From positions 186,001 through 250,000 of the forward strand of contig CAYZED010000001.1 in the NCBI GenBank assembly GCA_964477445.1: 64,000 nt of DNA, in the 5' to 3' direction. Position 1 is the first letter of the stretch. Each line of letters starts with the position of its first letter. Shown here piece by piece: positions 1 through 7,983 of the stretch. A model generated the notes under the pieces. The model saw only the letters and a list, made by a program, of their open reading frames with translations, was not told where the DNA came from and did no database searches. The position numbers and the translations under genes were made by a program. The stretch is from CAYZED01 sp964477445. GTDB taxonomy: Bacteria > Bacillota > Clostridia > Lutisporales > Lutisporaceae.

Positions 1-1
1 T

Positions 2-886
2 ATAACGACTCATGATGACCTATATAAAGCGATAAGCGATGCTAGCGGAGCAACTTCTGCCGCAAAGGAAGTTGTAAATTACAGAACCGCTTTATGGCAA
101 GGGTATGAGTTGGTTAAAGATCGAGAAATGATAACAACTAATATGATTGTTGAGATTCAAAGTATTATTGAAAAGAATCGTGCGGGAATAAGAAAGTTGC
201 CTGGTACAGTACTCCGAAATGAAAGAACCGGTGAGACTGTTTATATACCGCCGGTAGGGGAAGCCGAAATCAGAGAGCTTTTAGGCAATCTCGAAAAATA
301 TATCAATGAAGATTATAATGATGTTGACCCATTGATAAAGCTGGCAGTCATCCACTACCAGTTCGAAAGCATTCATCCCTTCTATGATGGCAATGGAAGG
401 ACAGGAAGAATCATAAATGTGCTTTACTTGGTATTGAAGGATTTGCTTGATAGTCCTATCCTTTATTTAAGTAGCTATATAATAAGAAATAAATCAGAGT
501 ATTATAGACTTCTACAGGAAGTCCGAACCCATGAGAATTGGGAGGAATGGATTGTCTTTATTCTCATAGCTATTGAAGAAACCGCTGGAGAGACATTGGG
601 GTTAGTAAAAAGAATTAATTCTGAAGTTGAAACAATGAGTGCTGAGATAAAAGAAAAGCTTCCTAAAATTTATTCGAAAGAATTAATAGATTTGCTGTTT
701 TATGAATTTTATACAAAAACTATATTCATTGAAAATGGCTTATCTGTGACAAGAAAGACTGCGGTGAGTTACTTGTCTTCTCTTGAAAAAGAGGGTTTTC
801 TTAATTCGGAAAAGATTGGTAAGGAGCGGATTTATCAAAATAAAAGACTATATGATTTGGTTAAGTATGGAGCTACAAGTTTATGA
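2..886 (+). CDS. Fic family protein, 5'-truncated by the window edge
   Basis: Fic enzymes transfer AMP or a related nucleotide group to target proteins. The catalytic motif HPFYDGNGRTGR (near 374-409) matches HPFx(D/E)GNGxxGR, with the invariant His and both Arg. The reading frame stays open to the first base of the window and the extra codons fit the family (TTHDDLYKAI near the start, AAKEVVNYR after it), so the Met at 110 is internal and the true start lies outside. The missing upstream part would carry the inhibitory (S/T)xxxE(G/N) helix, so regulation cannot be judged. The C-terminal 80 residues look like a winged helix (SVTRKTAVSYLSSLEKEGFL), common in this family. No toxin or antitoxin partner gene is visible downstream. 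Confidence 0.9.
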   Translation: MTTHDDLYKAISDASGATSAAKEVVNYRTALWQGYELVKDREMITTNMIVEIQSIIEKNRAGIRKLPGTVLRNERTGETVYIPPVGEAEIRELLGNLEKYINEDYNDVDPLIKLAVIHYQFESIHPFYDGNGRTGRIINVLYLVLKDLLDSPILYLSSYIIRNKSEYYRLLQEVRTHENWEEWIVFILIAIEETAGETLGLVKRINSEVETMSAEIKEKLPKIYSKELIDLLFYEFYTKTIFIENGLSVTRKTAVSYLSSLEKEGFLNSEKIGKERIYQNKRLYDLVKYGATSL

Positions 887-1040
887 GTAAAATTGAATTT
901 TTTTGGAAGAAAATGATCAAAACAAAATTTTGCTTAAATGATTTGTCTCGACATATTAAACACTCCTCTCTTTTTTGTGCATGAATTGAGAGGACACATT
1001 ACTAATTCTCAAATATAATTTAATCAAAGGAGCGAATACG

Positions 1041-1922
1041 ATGGAATGGTTGGAAAGACTTAACAAATCAATAAGCTATATAGAAGATAATCTTACTGGC
1101 GAAATAGATATCGATAAAGCAGCACAAATTGCATGCTGTTCACCCTTTCATTACCAAAGAATGTTCTCATATATTGCGAGCGTTTCTCTGGGAGAATACA
1201 TAAGACGTAGAAGGATGACATTGGCGGCTTTTGAATTGCAGAGCAATGATATAAAGGTTATTGATTTGGCTTTGAAATATGGGTATGATTCTCCAACCTC
1301 ATTTAATAGAGCTTTTCAGAATGTACACGGAGTAGCACCGTCCGCTGCCAAAGGTGAGGGGATTGTTCTGAAAGCACATCCACGTATGACCTTCTCAATT
1401 TCGATTAAAGGAGACGTAGAGATGAATTACAAGATTGAGAAAAAAGAAGCCTTTCGTATTGTGGGGGCAAAAAAGCATTTTGATTTGGATGTAGAAGAAA
1501 ACTTTGTTCAAGTGCCACAGTTTTGGGGAGAGGTCATTCAGAGTGGGATGATTGGACAAATCGGACAGTTGTCAAATAAGGAACCTTTTGGGCTATTAGG
1601 TGTATGCACATGTATGAATGGAAAAGATTTTGACTATTATATTGCTTCTGCTACTGATGTTTCGCTTACTGACAAAACTATTTTTGACAATATGCATGAA
1701 TACATAGTACCTGCAGCAACATGGGCAATATTTGAGTGCATTGGACCTATGCCAAATGCGATACAAGAACTTCAAAAACGTATCGTTACAGACTGGCTTC
1801 CGACATCAGGTTATGAATATGCAGATGCTCCGGACATCGAAGTTTATCCTGCGGGAGATACAAGTTCGCCAAACTATAAATGTGAAGTATGGCTTCCGAT
1901 TGTAAACTCAGTGAGTAAATAA
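1041..1922 (+). CDS. AraC-family transcriptional regulator with GyrI-like effector domain
   Basis: Probable DNA-binding regulator of 293 residues. Residues 1-105 form the double helix-turn-helix of AraC/XylS proteins (DIDKAAQIACCSPFHYQRMF, then KVIDLALKYGYDSPTSFNRAF). Residues from about 120 to the end resemble the GyrI/Rob-type effector-binding fold (YKIEKKEAFRIVGAKKHF...VWLPI), which usually binds small hydrophobic or cationic ligands. The start follows an AAAGGAG ribosome site about 9 bases upstream. It sits 20 bases before a radical SAM gene and a VOC gene in the same direction and may control them. The ligand is unknown. Confidence 0.88.
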   Translation: MEWLERLNKSISYIEDNLTGEIDIDKAAQIACCSPFHYQRMFSYIASVSLGEYIRRRRMTLAAFELQSNDIKVIDLALKYGYDSPTSFNRAFQNVHGVAPSAAKGEGIVLKAHPRMTFSISIKGDVEMNYKIEKKEAFRIVGAKKHFDLDVEENFVQVPQFWGEVIQSGMIGQIGQLSNKEPFGLLGVCTCMNGKDFDYYIASATDVSLTDKTIFDNMHEYIVPAATWAIFECIGPMPNAIQELQKRIVTDWLPTSGYEYADAPDIEVYPAGDTSSPNYKCEVWLPIVNSVSK

Positions 1923-1942
1923 AATAAGAAAATGGAGCTTAT

Positions 1943-2809
1943 ATGGGAGAGTTGAAATACACAGAAATCACTTGTGAGAGTGCGATGAATCACCTAAAAA
2001 GACGTATACCATATAGTTGGGATTTGAATATTTACCGGGGATGTGGGCATGGCTGTAAGTATTGTTATGCAATGTATTCTCATGATTATCTTGGCGCTGA
2101 AAATTATTTTAGTGATATTTTTGTAAAAACCAATATCGTAGAACAGCTTGAGAAAGAACTTAGCAGTCCAAAATGGAAAAGGGAGATTGTAAATATTGGT
2201 GGTATTACTGATAGCTATCAGCCGGCAGAAGAAAAATACAGATTGATGCCGGAAATTTTGAAACTGCTGATTAAATACAAAACTCCAGCCATTATTTCCA
2301 CTAAATCAGATTTGATACTTCGAGACTATGATTTGATTGGTGAGTTGTCAAAAATTACTTATATAAATGTTGCAGCAACCATTACTACTATGGATGAAAA
2401 TATAAGGAAGATTATTGAGCCTGGTGGGGTGGAGTCGGAAAAACGTTTCAATATGCTGAAAGAATTTAGAAAAACAAACGCTTCTATTGGATTGCATGTT
2501 ATGCCGATAATTCCATACCTGACAGATAGTTTTGAAAATTTTGATTTGCTTTTTAGTAAGGCTTATGACTCCGATGTTCATTATGTCTTACCAGGAACAC
2601 TGTACCTGAGAGGCAAAACAAGAACAGTATTTTTTGATTTTATAAAAAAGGAACTTCCACATCTTTATGATGATTTGGCAAAGCTTTACAAGACCGGAGG
2701 TGCTGACAAGGAATACAAAAATTCTTTGTATAAAACGGTCAATGAGTTGCGGGAGAAATATAATCTTTCAAGCAGCTATACGAAACCGATGAAGGAAAAG
2801 CTTAAATAA
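1943..2809 (+). CDS. Radical SAM protein (SplB/Rv2578c-like)
   Basis: Predicted 288-residue radical S-adenosylmethionine enzyme. The 4Fe-4S motif is CGHGCKYCY (about residues 33-41), the CxxxCxxC signature. The following ITDSYQPAEEKYRLMPEIL and the PIIPYLTD segment are typical of the spore-photoproduct-lyase-like family of small radical SAM proteins often annotated Rv2578c-like. No C-terminal auxiliary cluster is evident. The substrate of this subgroup is not established. It is 20 bases downstream of the AraC-type regulator and 42 bases upstream of a VOC protein, suggesting a small accessory operon. True spore photoproduct lyases are longer and I do not claim DNA repair activity. Confidence 0.85.
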   Translation: MGELKYTEITCESAMNHLKRRIPYSWDLNIYRGCGHGCKYCYAMYSHDYLGAENYFSDIFVKTNIVEQLEKELSSPKWKREIVNIGGITDSYQPAEEKYRLMPEILKLLIKYKTPAIISTKSDLILRDYDLIGELSKITYINVAATITTMDENIRKIIEPGGVESEKRFNMLKEFRKTNASIGLHVMPIIPYLTDSFENFDLLFSKAYDSDVHYVLPGTLYLRGKTRTVFFDFIKKELPHLYDDLAKLYKTGGADKEYKNSLYKTVNELREKYNLSSSYTKPMKEKLK

Positions 2810-2851
2810 AATGATACAAAAGAAAACTTTGAGTGAAGGGATTATTGAAAT

Positions 2852-3316
2852 ATGAAATTTAAAATGCCGTTAATAGTTGTAAAAGATATGGCGATATCCA
2901 GAAAGTTCTACGAAGAGATACTGAATCAAAAAGTAGAAATGGATTTTGGCGCAAACATTACCTTTGAAAAAGCATTCTCTTTGCAGACAAAAGACACTTG
3001 GGTGGATTTTATAAGAAAAACTGAGAAGGATGTTCTGAACAAGTCTAACAATTTTGAACTGTATTTTGAAGAGGAACATTTTGAAGAATTTATAGAGGGA
3101 CTCAAAAATTTTGAAATAAATTATGTCCATGATGTGATTGAATATCCATGGGGACAGCGAGTAATTCGTTTTTACGATCCAGATATGCACATTGTTGAAG
3201 TGGGTGAAAGCATGGAAACTGTGATTAAGAGATTTGTTGGGCAGGGGTTGTCGATTGAAGAGACGGCGGAACGCACACAGCATCCGATAGAATTTGTGAA
3301 AAGGTGTATAGAATAA
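2852..3316 (+). CDS. VOC (glyoxalase/bleomycin resistance) superfamily protein
   Basis: Small metal-dependent vicinal oxygen chelate fold protein of 154 residues. Two beta-alpha-beta-beta-beta units are visible: the first from MPLIVVKDMAISRKFYEEIL, the second ending in WGQRVIRFYDPDMHIVEVGE. The FYDPDxHIVE segment is the classic C-terminal metal-ligand region of the family. About 30 residues after it (VGQGLSIEETAERTQHPIEF) form an extra helical tail seen in some members. Substrate and reaction cannot be predicted. It is the last gene of the short group led by the AraC-type regulator. Confidence 0.85.
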   Translation: MKFKMPLIVVKDMAISRKFYEEILNQKVEMDFGANITFEKAFSLQTKDTWVDFIRKTEKDVLNKSNNFELYFEEEHFEEFIEGLKNFEINYVHDVIEYPWGQRVIRFYDPDMHIVEVGESMETVIKRFVGQGLSIEETAERTQHPIEFVKRCIE

Positions 3317-3319
3317 TTC

Positions 3320-3349
3320 TTGTTAACAATATCCAAAATATGGTATAAT
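3320..3349 (+). promoter_or_regulatory. Sigma-A-type promoter candidate
   Basis: TTGTTA (3320-3325) and TATAAT (3344-3349) are separated by 18 bases, and TGG directly before the -10 gives an extended -10 (TGnTATAAT). It lies 33 bases ahead of the DUF1016 remnant and could now drive the DUF6873-like gene behind it. Confidence 0.55.
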
Positions 3350-3382
3350 TCTTTATATAGTATTTTAAAAGGAGATGTTTTA

Positions 3383-3666
3383 ATGGGTGAAAAAATTATA
3401 AAAGTGGATAATATATTTGAAAAAGTCTCGGAAATTATTAACCAAAGCCGAGAAGATTTTGCACACACTGTGTGCAAAATTAACCTATAGGTATTATTCT
3501 TTGCGCTGAAAAAGATCAGGAAACAGTTGAACTTTTAGAACTTGATAAGAGCGGAATCCATGTTGCACAGTATTTGACACAGCTGCCACCAAAACGCCTG
3601 TTGGAAAACAAATTACGAAAGGCCATTGCTTATGCTAAGCTCGCATTAGAACAGGAAAACGAATAA
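3383..3666 (+). pseudogene. Remnant of a DUF1016 / YhcG-type PDDEXK nuclease-family gene
   Basis: Only the two ends of the gene survive. The first frame (3383-3490, 35 codons) reads MGEKIIKVDNIFEKVSEIIN then QSRED, the usual N-terminus of DUF1016 proteins, and stops at TAG. A second frame (from about 3484 to TAA at 3666) reads PIGIILCAEKDQETVELLEL and ends with LPPKRLLENKLRKAIAYAKL, the usual C-terminus (NPPIGLILC...LPxxxLLExxL). Family members are about 330-370 residues, so roughly 250 codons are missing. An AGGAG ribosome site precedes the ATG. It reads as a decayed gene with a large internal deletion; a deletion made by the assembly is the alternative. Confidence 0.8.
3457..3479. repeat. 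23-bp palindrome at the deletion junction
   Basis: TTTTGCACACA and its exact reverse complement TGTGTGCAAAA flank a single central C. It sits at the end of the surviving N-terminal fragment of the DUF1016 remnant, just before the point where the reading frame jumps. It could be a relic of the deletion event or a chance palindrome. No T-run follows, so it is not a typical terminator. Confidence 0.7.
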
Positions 3667-3667
3667 T

Positions 3668-4480
3668 ATGAAACTAGTTCTTCTTGATTATAGAACACAT
3701 CCAGAAATAATAAAAAGCCTTGAGCTTCTAGGCTTGAAAACCATGTTTAGTGTTAAACAAAACAATCTTGCACAACCTGTTAATGGTCATCCTGACCTTC
3801 AGCTTATCGAGATGGATGAAAAATGCTGCGTCGTCGATCCTTCTATTTACGACGAGATGAGCGTTAGATTAAGGTCGGAAAAAGGCTCTAATTATAAGAT
3901 AATAAAGGGCAAAACTGCAGTGTTAGAAAAATATCCTTCTGACATACGTTATAATGTATTGCGCGTTGGTAGTTTTGCGTTTGGTAGGTTTGATTTTGTT
4001 GATCAAATGGTAATAGATGAATTGATAGATAGGGGATTTGAGACAATTAATGTCAAACAAGGATACGCAAGGTGTTCAGTTGCAAAAGTATCAGAAAAAG
4101 NNNNNNNNNNTACTGGAGGATGGTGCGGGGGTGCTAATTGTGAGATTATGAAATCAAAGGGGATAGATGTGTTGATTTTAGACCCGGGAGGGGTTGTTCT
4201 GGACGGATATGAGTATGGCTTCATTGGTGGTGCATCGGGATTTTATTCAGAAACTCGTTCATCTGATATTACAGACAAAACGCAAATTACAGACAAAACG
4301 CAAATTACAGACAAAACGCAAATTACAGACAAAACGCTAAGAACTCTTTTTTTAACCGGAAAATATAAGGATGAGTCAATAAATAAGAAAATCCATGACT
4401 TTTGTGAGAGTCATGGAACTGGTTTAGTTTTTCTTTCAGAAAAAGAAATTATTGATTTTGGTGGTTTGATTTTTTTATAA
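3668..4480 (+). CDS. DUF6873-like protein (contains a 10-N gap)
   Basis: About 270 residues, recognised by the conserved pattern GFETINVKQGYARCSVAKV...KGIDVLILDPGG...YGFIGGASG, which resembles the DUF6873 family of Clostridia; function unknown. The N run at 4101-4110 falls between the CSVAKVSEK and EIMKSKGID segments. The first 21 residues after the gap (TGGWCGGAN) fit the family poorly and are locally G-rich, so the true sequence here is uncertain. Residues near 200-225 contain four tandem copies of ITDKTQ, not expected in the family. The start overlaps the end of the DUF1016 remnant closely (1 base apart). It converges with the response regulator gene on the other strand. Confidence 0.65.
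   Translation: MKLVLLDYRTHPEIIKSLELLGLKTMFSVKQNNLAQPVNGHPDLQLIEMDEKCCVVDPSIYDEMSVRLRSEKGSNYKIIKGKTAVLEKYPSDIRYNVLRVGSFAFGRFDFVDQMVIDELIDRGFETINVKQGYARCSVAKVSEKXXXXTGGWCGGANCEIMKSKGIDVLILDPGGVVLDGYEYGFIGGASGFYSETRSSDITDKTQITDKTQITDKTQITDKTLRTLFLTGKYKDESINKKIHDFCESHGTGLVFLSEKEIIDFGGLIFL
4268..4339 (+). repeat. 18-bp in-frame tandem repeat, four copies
   Basis: Unit ATTACAGACAAAACGCAA, repeated four times; the last copy differs by one base. It encodes ITDKTQ repeats inside the DUF6873-like gene. Because the unit is a multiple of three, copy-number change would not break the frame. Confidence 0.9.
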
Positions 4481-4504
4481 GGAATCTTCGCTTGAGATTG
4501 CGTT

Positions 4505-5356
4505 TTAAGAGATTCTATTTTCATCAACTCTACTAATAACAATGAGTTCGTCAGAGAGTCTATTGAGTAGCTCTTTCACATTGTTTGCATGTGCCGGGTA
4601 AATTACATAATTTAACTTAATGTCAAAATTTGCCAATGTATTTTCTACACTTTTTAAATGTAAGAATTGGTTTGTAATTTTATTTATCAAAAACTTGATA
4701 TTTTCTGATCCGCAAAAAGGAAAGAAACCCAGTTGTCCCTGGAATCCGTGGTGAATTAGAACATCTCCATCCCAGAAAACAGATTTTAGTTCTTTAAATA
4801 AGTATTCGGCAATTCGGTAAAAATTATTATCTGATGCATTTTCTTTATCATCCTTCTGAATATAGCTTATTTTTACGAGAGCGAAAGCGTAGCTTCCCTT
4901 GTTTGCTTTGTATATTTCTTCATTCAAATAGTCACTAAGATTAAAACGAATAATGCTTGTATCTTGAAGTGTCTCAGAGTCTAAGAATTTCATTATTTTT
5001 GTTTTCAAAAAAGCATCATCAAAAGGTTTGAGTGTGTATTCAGACGCCCCTTCATGCACACACTTCGCTATTATTTCACGTCTACTATCAGAGGTTAAAA
5101 TCATAACAGGAATACTGGTGCTCCTATTTCGAATAATTCTTAAGACATCTATACCCGAAAAATCCGTTCCCGGTCCTTGTTCGATGTCAGTAATAACAAG
5201 ATTGATTTTATACTGTTTTTCAACAATAAAACTAACAAGTTCATTAGGACTGTTAAGTTCGTAAACCTCAGCGGCACTTTCTGATAACATGTCTTTTATG
5301 CGTCGTCTAATAACTGTGTTTGGGTCAACAATAGCAACAATAGCCGTTCTTGACAT
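4505..5356 (-). CDS. Response regulator with degenerate GGDEF-like output domain
   Basis: 283 residues. Residues 1-125 are a receiver domain: acidic D11, phospho-acceptor D57 (LVITD), the T/S switch in MILTSDSRR and the conserved Lys in YTLKPFD. Residues about 145-275 have the layout of a GGDEF domain (YAFALVKI at the start, repeated helix-strand units, LNYVIYPAHANNVKELLNRL at the end, like the late GGDEF strand and helix), but no GGDEF or equivalent signature, so diguanylate cyclase activity is unlikely. No histidine kinase is adjacent. An AGAAGGTG ribosome site precedes the ATG. It is divergent from thrS and convergent with the DUF6873-like gene. Confidence 0.75.
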   Translation of the reverse strand: MSRTAIVAIVDPNTVIRRRIKDMLSESAAEVYELNSPNELVSFIVEKQYKINLVITDIEQGPGTDFSGIDVLRIIRNRSTSIPVMILTSDSRREIIAKCVHEGASEYTLKPFDDAFLKTKIMKFLDSETLQDTSIIRFNLSDYLNEEIYKANKGSYAFALVKISYIQKDDKENASDNNFYRIAEYLFKELKSVFWDGDVLIHHGFQGQLGFFPFCGSENIKFLINKITNQFLHLKSVENTLANFDIKLNYVIYPAHANNVKELLNRLSDELIVISRVDENRIS

Positions 5357-5458
5357 TACTTCACCTTCTTATATAAATTTATATTAATTCACATATTTCA
5401 CGACATATCTTATTATATTATTTTTTTGAAATTAAAACATCATCATATTTTGATTTTA

Positions 5459-5487
5459 TTGACTTTCTTTTAATTTTAAAATATAAT
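5459..5487 (+). promoter_or_regulatory. Sigma-A promoter of thrS leader
   Basis: TTGACT (5459-5464), a 17-base spacer and TATAAT (5482-5487). Transcription would begin near 5494, at the start of the T-box leader. Confidence 0.8.
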
Positions 5488-5493
5488 GAAGTT

Positions 5494-5747
5494 TAATAAA
5501 AGTAATGACTAGGACGAGTAAGACTATTTACATCTTCAGAGAAGAAGGCCGTGGCTGTGAGCTTTCTGATTAAATTTTCCGAAAACCACCCATGAACCGC
5601 TGATTGAAATTTGAAAGAAGAGTAGATTGTGACGTTAATCGCGTTAAGATTTTTGAGTGTGAGAATAATTTCTCATAAAGCTGGGTGGAACCACGAATTA
5701 TAACTTCGTCCCATAGATATATTTTATCTATGGCACGGAGTTTTTTA
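5494..5747 (+). promoter_or_regulatory. T-box riboswitch controlling thrS
   Basis: The T-box core GGGTGGAACCACG is at 5683-5695 and contains the bulge that pairs with the tRNA acceptor end. An AGTA element typical of stem I is near 5517-5520. Uncharged tRNA-Thr binding is expected to favour the antiterminator and permit thrS transcription. A threonine codon ACC at 5596-5598, on the 3' side of the presumed stem I next to a GAA motif, is the best specifier candidate, but I could not fold the leader to prove it. The competing terminator follows at 5702-5746. Confidence 0.9.
5702..5746 (+). terminator. T-box terminator hairpin
   Basis: An 18-bp arm (5702-5719, beginning AACTTCGTCC) pairs with 5725-5742 (TATCTATGG...GAGTT) with one mismatch, followed by a run of six T. 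Confidence 0.88.
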
Positions 5748-5777
5748 TTGTTTATGGAATTAAAGGAGGAAATTAAA

Positions 5778-7718
5778 ATGGTAAAAGTAACTTTGAAGGA
5801 TGGCTCTGTTAAGGAGTTCGAAAAAGGAATTGCTATCATCAAAATCGTCGAGGGATTCGGGGGCAGACTTGCTAAAGAAGCGCTTGCCGCGAGTTTAAAT
5901 GGCAAACTGGTGGATTTGATAACAGAAATCAATGATGATAGCACACTTGAAATTCTCACTTTTGAGGATAATGGTGGAAAATGGGCGATGAGACATACAG
6001 CTTCACACACTATGGCACAAGCGGTCAAACGACTTTTTCCGGGTGTTAAATTAGCTATAGGTCCATCAATTGAAAACGGATTCTACTATGATTTTGATAC
6101 AGAAAGACCTTTTACAGAAGAGGATTTATTGAAAATCGAAAAGGAAATGGACAAAATTGTAAAAGAGAATCTTGTGCTTGAAAAATTCATTTTACCAAAG
6201 AATGAAGCGATAGAATATGTAAAAGCTCAAGGCGAAATTTATAAAGAAGAGTTGATTCGTGAACTTCCTGAAGGAGAAGAGATTTCTTTTTATAAACAGG
6301 GCGAGTTTACTGACCTTTGTGCCGGACCACATATTTCTTCGACAGGAATATTGAAGGCTTACAAGCTAATGAGCGTTGCCGGAGCCTATTGGCGTGGTAG
6401 CGAAAAGAATAAAATGCTTCAGAGAATTTATGGAACTGCTTTTGCAAAGAAAGCTCAGCTTGATGAGTATATTAATATGATTGAGGAAGCAAAAAAGAGA
6501 GACCATAACAAAATAGGTCGAGAGCTTGAACTATTTACAACAGTTGATTATATTGGTCAAGGATTACCTATACTATTACCTAAAGGAGCAAAAATTATTC
6601 AGACTTTGCAGCGCTTTGTGGAAGATGAAGAAGAGCGAAGAGGATATATGATAACCAAGACACCTATGTTCGCAAAAAGCGATTTGTATAAAATTTCTGG
6701 TCATTGGGATCACTACCGCGAAGGAATGTTTGTTATGGGTGATGAAAGTGGCGATGAAGCGGATTTATTTGCTCTAAGACCTATGACATGCCCATTCCAG
6801 TTTCAAGCTTATTTAAACAGAGCTAGAAGCTATAGAGATCTTCCAATGAGATATGCTGAAACAGCTACGTTGTTTAGAAATGAATCATCAGGTGAAATGC
6901 ACGGACTAATTAGATTAAGACAGTTCACGATTTCTGAGGGACATATTGCATGCCTTCCATCCCAACTGGAAACTGAATTTGCTGGATGTATTGACTTAGC
7001 TAATTTCATGGTAAAAACTGTTGGTCTCCAAGACGACGTTTCCTACCAATTCTCTAAATGGGATCCGAATAATAAACAAAAATATATCGGCGAAGAATCT
7101 GAGTGGGAAGATGTTCAAAACAGGATGAGAGAAATACTTGACCATCAAAAGATAGATTATGTTGAAAAAGATGGAGAAGCAGCTTTCTACGGCCCGAAAC
7201 TCGATATACAAATAAGAAATGTTCATGGAAAAGAAGATACTTTAATTACTATCCAAATAGATTTCCAATTAGCCGAAAAATTCGGTATGAATTATATAGA
7301 TAGTGATGGTCAAAAGAAGTTTCCTTATGTAATACATAGAACATCAATTGGCTGCTATGAAAGAACTTTGGCTTTGTTAATCGAAAAATATGCAGGAGCT
7401 TTCCCAGCATGGCTAGCACCAGTTCAAGTAAAAGTTATCCCTGTGTCTGAAAGACACTATGAATATGCAAAGTCACTATCTGATCAATTAAAATCAAATA
7501 ATTTCAGAGTTGAAACAGACTATAGAAGCGAAAAGATTGGCTACAAAATCAGAGAAGCACAGCTTCAAAAGATTCCATATATGCTTATTGTGGGAGATAA
7601 AGAAGTTGAAAACGGTGATGTGGCAGTGAGAGCCAGAAAAGAAGGCGATTTGGGTTCGTTAAGCACAGTTGACTTTATATCAAAGCTCGAAAAAGAAATT
7701 AGAGAAAAGACAATATAA
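5778..7718 (+). CDS. thrS: Threonyl-tRNA synthetase
   Basis: Class II synthetase charging tRNA-Thr; 646 residues, normal length. Domains in order: TGS (1-62), editing domain with HTASH (HxxxH) and LCAGPH, catalytic core with motif 2 FRNESSGEMHGLIRLRQFT and motif 3 near IHRTSIGCYERTLALLIEK, and the anticodon-binding domain (VKVIPVSERHYEYAKSL...VGDKEVENGDVAVRAR). Zinc ligands are present: Cys in RPMTCPF, His in EMHG and His in VIHRTS. The ATG at 5778 is chosen because AAAGGAGG lies 8 bases upstream and the TGS domain begins there; the frame is open further upstream but runs through the T-box. Regulation is by the T-box. infC follows, as in E. coli. Confidence 0.97.
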   Translation: MVKVTLKDGSVKEFEKGIAIIKIVEGFGGRLAKEALAASLNGKLVDLITEINDDSTLEILTFEDNGGKWAMRHTASHTMAQAVKRLFPGVKLAIGPSIENGFYYDFDTERPFTEEDLLKIEKEMDKIVKENLVLEKFILPKNEAIEYVKAQGEIYKEELIRELPEGEEISFYKQGEFTDLCAGPHISSTGILKAYKLMSVAGAYWRGSEKNKMLQRIYGTAFAKKAQLDEYINMIEEAKKRDHNKIGRELELFTTVDYIGQGLPILLPKGAKIIQTLQRFVEDEEERRGYMITKTPMFAKSDLYKISGHWDHYREGMFVMGDESGDEADLFALRPMTCPFQFQAYLNRARSYRDLPMRYAETATLFRNESSGEMHGLIRLRQFTISEGHIACLPSQLETEFAGCIDLANFMVKTVGLQDDVSYQFSKWDPNNKQKYIGEESEWEDVQNRMREILDHQKIDYVEKDGEAAFYGPKLDIQIRNVHGKEDTLITIQIDFQLAEKFGMNYIDSDGQKKFPYVIHRTSIGCYERTLALLIEKYAGAFPAWLAPVQVKVIPVSERHYEYAKSLSDQLKSNNFRVETDYRSEKIGYKIREAQLQKIPYMLIVGDKEVENGDVAVRARKEGDLGSLSTVDFISKLEKEIREKTI

Positions 7719-7761
7719 AGCCAGGATTCACGTGTTATAGAGAACACTATTTAAATAGTTC

Positions 7762-7791
7762 TTGACATACACCATGATTATATGGTAAATT
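7762..7791 (+). promoter_or_regulatory. Possible promoter ahead of the infC leader
   Basis: A consensus -35 TTGACA (7762-7767) is followed after 18 bases by a weak -10, TAAATT (7786-7791). The good -35 suggests a separate start for infC-rpmI-rplT in the thrS-infC gap, but the -10 is poor. Confidence 0.35.
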
Positions 7792-7794
7792 TCT

Positions 7795-7950
7795 TAAGTA
7801 AGTTTATAAGGGCTGAAAAAGTAGAAGTTCCACTTCTCACCTCAGGGAATTATCCTAAAAGGTACGGCTGTAAACGACTCGAATTAAGTATTTTATATTT
7901 ATTTTGTTGTAGTTTTGGCAGGTGGAGAAATCTACCTGCCTTATTATTTA
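7795..7950 (+). promoter_or_regulatory. Ribosomal protein L20-type leader with attenuator
   Basis: The infC-rpmI-rplT operon of low-G+C Firmicutes is commonly preceded by a structured leader bound by L20. Here the segment between thrS and infC is non-coding, contains potential stems (for example GTAGAAGTTCCACTTCTC), and ends in a strong hairpin at 7917-7940 with a T-rich tail 44 bases before the infC start. Position and terminator support transcription attenuation. Match to the L20 leader model is inferred from location, not computed. Confidence 0.6.
7917..7948 (+). terminator. Attenuator hairpin before infC
   Basis: GGCAGGTGGA and TCTACCTGCC form a 10-bp stem (one G-T wobble) closed by a GAAA tetraloop, followed by TTATTATT. 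Premature termination here would shut off infC-rpmI-rplT. Confidence 0.8.
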
Positions 7951-7983
7951 TTGCTTTATAATTAGTTTTGGAGGTGAACACTT

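Noticed and set aside
7741..7763. AT-rich inverted repeat behind thrS as a terminator
   Set aside because: The stem (AGAAC...TATTTAAATA...GTTCT) is imperfect and has no T-run; the following TTGACA makes a promoter region more likely.
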